6,709 bases of DNA from Desulfobacteraceae bacterium (GTDB lineage: Bacteria; Desulfobacterota; Desulfobacteria; Desulfobacterales; Desulfobacteraceae): the NCBI GenBank assembly GCA_015486915.1, contig WFQS01000131.1, positions 1 through 6,709 on the forward strand, in the 5' to 3' direction. Each line of letters begins with the position of its first letter. Position 1 is the first letter of the stretch. The translations under genes and the position numbers were made by a program. Of this stretch, positions 5,342 through 6,709 are shown piece by piece. The notes below the pieces were generated by a model, which was not told the origin of the DNA, did no database searches, and worked only from the letters and a program-made list of their open reading frames with translations.

Positions 5342-6709
5342 ATAATTTTTCGGAAACACATCTGAATCCGGTTAAGTTGGATGTGAATCCAGGTTTAAAC
5401 AATGAGCGTGAACCAATTGTTATCTTCTCTTTTACAGCCCATCCCCCACCCTTTGCAATATTAAAAACAAGTTTATCTGAAGAATTAAAGGGTGGAGATT
5501 CGGTATCTGAAGTCCATTCAAAAACATTACCGAGTAAATCCGAAATATTAAGCCCGTTTGAAAAATTATCGTATTTGTCAACCGGGGTTGTGTCGGCAAA
5601 TGAACTTTTTTCAGTATTACAGCACTCGTCCTTCCATTTGTTGCCCCATGGATACTTTAATCCCATATCCGTCCTGGCGCAGGCTTCCCATTCAGCTTCC
5701 GTGGGCAGTCTGCGCCCTATCCATGAGGCAAAGGACCATGCATCATCAACACTTATCTGAACTACAGGATGGTATTTTTTACCGTGGATTGTACTTCCTG
5801 GACCCTGGGGCTGGTACCAGCATGCACCCGGGACAATAGTACTGCCGGAGGTGCTTTTCCATATTGAGTGTTTTTCTCCTCTTTTAAATCTGCCGTTGAA
5901 TACTGTTCCGGATCCTTTTTTTTCAGCAAGTGTAACATAACCTGTCTGTTCAACAAAAATTTCAAAAAGTGAATTTGTAACGGGGTATTGTGCACAATAG
6001 AGTTCAGGCATGTCAATTTGCTGAAGTTGTAGAGTATCTTTAAAATTTCTCTTGCTTCCAACAGTGTATTTTCCTGCAGGAACCATTATATAATTATTAT
6101 ATTTTTTTTCGCTTTCTCCAAGAAAATTGTCAAAATGCTTTGCAAGTTCTTTTTCCTTTCTTAATTTTTCAATGGCTTCAAGTTCATCTTCATCAATTTC
6201 TTCAATTTCTTCATCATCATCCAACTCAATTGTTTCAACATCACCATCCTGTTCCTGTTCTTCTTCCGGGAGCTCTTCGTTTTCATCAACTTCTATCTCT
6301 TCAAGGTCTTCATCATCATCTATTTCTATCTCTTCAAGGTCTTCATCATCATCGATTTCTACTTCTTCGAGTTCTTCATCATCGTTTAGTTCATCATTTT
6401 CCGTATCTTCGGTTCCATTCAGGCCTGTTTTTTCAGCTCCAATTTCTTTCAGGTTTTCATTATCTTCAAAGATTTCTATGTTATCATCAGTTTCAATTGC
6501 TTCAGGCAATTCTTCTTCAGGTTCTGCTTCCCCTATATTTTTATCCTCTTCAACCTCAATTTCTTCAAGATCCCCGTCATCATCAAATTCTGTTTCTTCA
6601 AGTTCATCATCATCAATTTCTTCGATTTCTTCATCATCATCCAACTCAATTGTTTCAACATCACCGTCCTGTTCCTGTTCTTCTTCCGGGAGCTCTTCGT
6701 TTTCGTCAA
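5337..6709 (-). CDS. Acidic-repeat protein with C-terminal SUMF1/FGE-type domain (5' end outside window)
   Basis: The frame is open to the right edge, giving 456 visible residues; the TTG at 6644 is an internal Leu codon, so the gene is partial. Residues 1 to about 181 are mostly Asp and Glu, arranged partly as 11-residue repeats such as EEIEIDDDEDL. A short charged linker (KLRKEKELAKHF) leads to a SUMF1/FGE-sulfatase (EgtB/PvdO-like) domain at about 205-456. Its landmarks are MVPAGKYTVGS, PVTNSLFEIF, HPVVQISVDDAWSFASWIG, RRLPTEAEWE (332-341), YPWGN, GNVFEWTSD (393-401), KGGGWA (419-424) and TGFRCV. True formylglycine-generating enzymes have a CxxxxC copper-binding pair just after KGGS; here the place reads KGGGWAVKEKITIGS with no cysteine, so FGE activity is unlikely. 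It may be a non-catalytic binding fold or an unrelated SUMF1-type enzyme. The missing N-terminus prevents calling a signal peptide or kinase domain. Function is not known. Its stop codon lies in the end of repeat unit 3. Confidence 0.85.
   Translation of the reverse strand, partial: DENEELPEEEQEQDGDVETIELDDDEEIEEIDDDELEETEFDDDGDLEEIEVEEDKNIGEAEPEEELPEAIETDDNIEIFEDNENLKEIGAEKTGLNGTEDTENDELNDDEELEEVEIDDDEDLEEIEIDDDEDLEEIEVDENEELPEEEQEQDGDVETIELDDDEEIEEIDEDELEAIEKLRKEKELAKHFDNFLGESEKKYNNYIMVPAGKYTVGSKRNFKDTLQLQQIDMPELYCAQYPVTNSLFEIFVEQTGYVTLAEKKGSGTVFNGRFKRGEKHSIWKSTSGSTIVPGACWYQPQGPGSTIHGKKYHPVVQISVDDAWSFASWIGRRLPTEAEWEACARTDMGLKYPWGNKWKDECCNTEKSSFADTTPVDKYDNFSNGLNISDLLGNVFEWTSDTESPPFNSSDKLVFNIAKGGGWAVKEKITIGSRSLFKPGFTSNLTGFRCVSEKLL
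6181..6289. repeat. 109-bp coding repeat, copy 1 (second copy at 6601-6709)
   Basis: This block matches 6601-6709 at an offset of exactly 420 bp (140 codons) with four substitutions (6190, 6204, 6246, 6285) and no indels. It encodes the segment from DENEELPEEEQEQDGDV to IEEID of the acidic protein. Near identity including third codon positions shows duplication of the DNA, not just shared acidic composition. Confidence 0.9.
6294..6359. repeat. Two tandem 33-bp units coding for 11-residue acidic repeats
   Basis: Positions 6294-6326 and 6327-6359 differ at a single base (T to G at 6353). Each encodes one 11-residue acidic period of the EEIEIDDDEDL type. A more diverged third period follows at 6360-6392. 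The tract is prone to length change by slippage or unequal recombination. Confidence 0.85.
6601..6709. repeat. 109-bp coding repeat, copy 2, running into the window edge
   Basis: Partner of 6181-6289. It reaches the last base of the window, so the duplicated block may be longer and there may be further 420-bp periods outside. Left of 6601 the similarity drops within a few bases. Confidence 0.9.

Noticed and set aside
5337..5760. SUMF1-fold C-terminus as a diversity-generating retroelement target
   Set aside because: SUMF1/C-type-lectin folds are known DGR targets, but no template repeat, reverse transcriptase or variable-region copy is present in the window.
5377..5839. Plus-strand open frames opposite the SUMF1-fold gene
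   Set aside because: They lie wholly within a well-supported minus-strand domain and encode nothing recognisable; shadow frames.

Overview
The window is AT-rich (roughly 35-40% GC by eye) and densely coded. It holds two gene blocks that converge near position 2890. Together, an ArnT/PMT-like membrane glycosyltransferase, a KtrAB-type K+ uptake pair, a Xer recombinase, an M24B peptidase and an acidic SUMF1-fold protein suggest a Gram-negative bacterium. Desulfobacterota (for example Desulfobacterales) is a plausible but low-confidence guess; nothing here fixes the taxon.

Plus strand, 1-2887: the C-terminal part of a multi-TM glycosyltransferase enters from the left edge. After about 120 bp without a gene come a TrkH/KtrB-type K+ translocating subunit and, 7 nt later, its single-RCK-domain regulator TrkA/KtrA. 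The two are almost certainly co-transcribed and form one K+ uptake system.

Minus strand, 6709-2903: reading leftwards, these are the C-terminal portion of an acidic protein with a SUMF1/FGE-type domain (N-terminus outside the window), a Xaa-Pro peptidase-like M24B protein, and an intact XerC/XerD tyrosine recombinase. The two strands converge with only 15 bp between stop codons.

The most unusual content is in the two gaps between the minus-strand genes. Three copies of a roughly 93-130 bp composite repeat are present. Each consists of one hairpin built on GAAACTCC...GGAGT or GAGTTT (module A) followed by a second hairpin built on GAGGC-T-RTCTG...CRGAT...RCCTC (module B). Two copies lie in exact 93-bp tandem between the peptidase and xer genes. 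That pair is bounded by perfect direct repeats CCACAATGATT, as expected of an inserted element with a target-site duplication. Removing it in silico would bring peptidase and xer to 24 nt, a normal operon distance. The third copy, with an extra GC-rich module inside, sits between the acidic gene and the peptidase, and the stop codon of the acidic gene lies in the end of the repeat.

The second point of interest is the acidic SUMF1-fold protein. It has 11-residue Asp/Glu repeats, a 109-bp near-identical DNA duplication at 420-bp spacing, and a SUMF1 domain without the cysteine pair of true formylglycine-generating enzymes. The K+ uptake, peptidase and recombinase genes look ordinary. I found no RNA gene, CRISPR array, transposase or convincing promoter.
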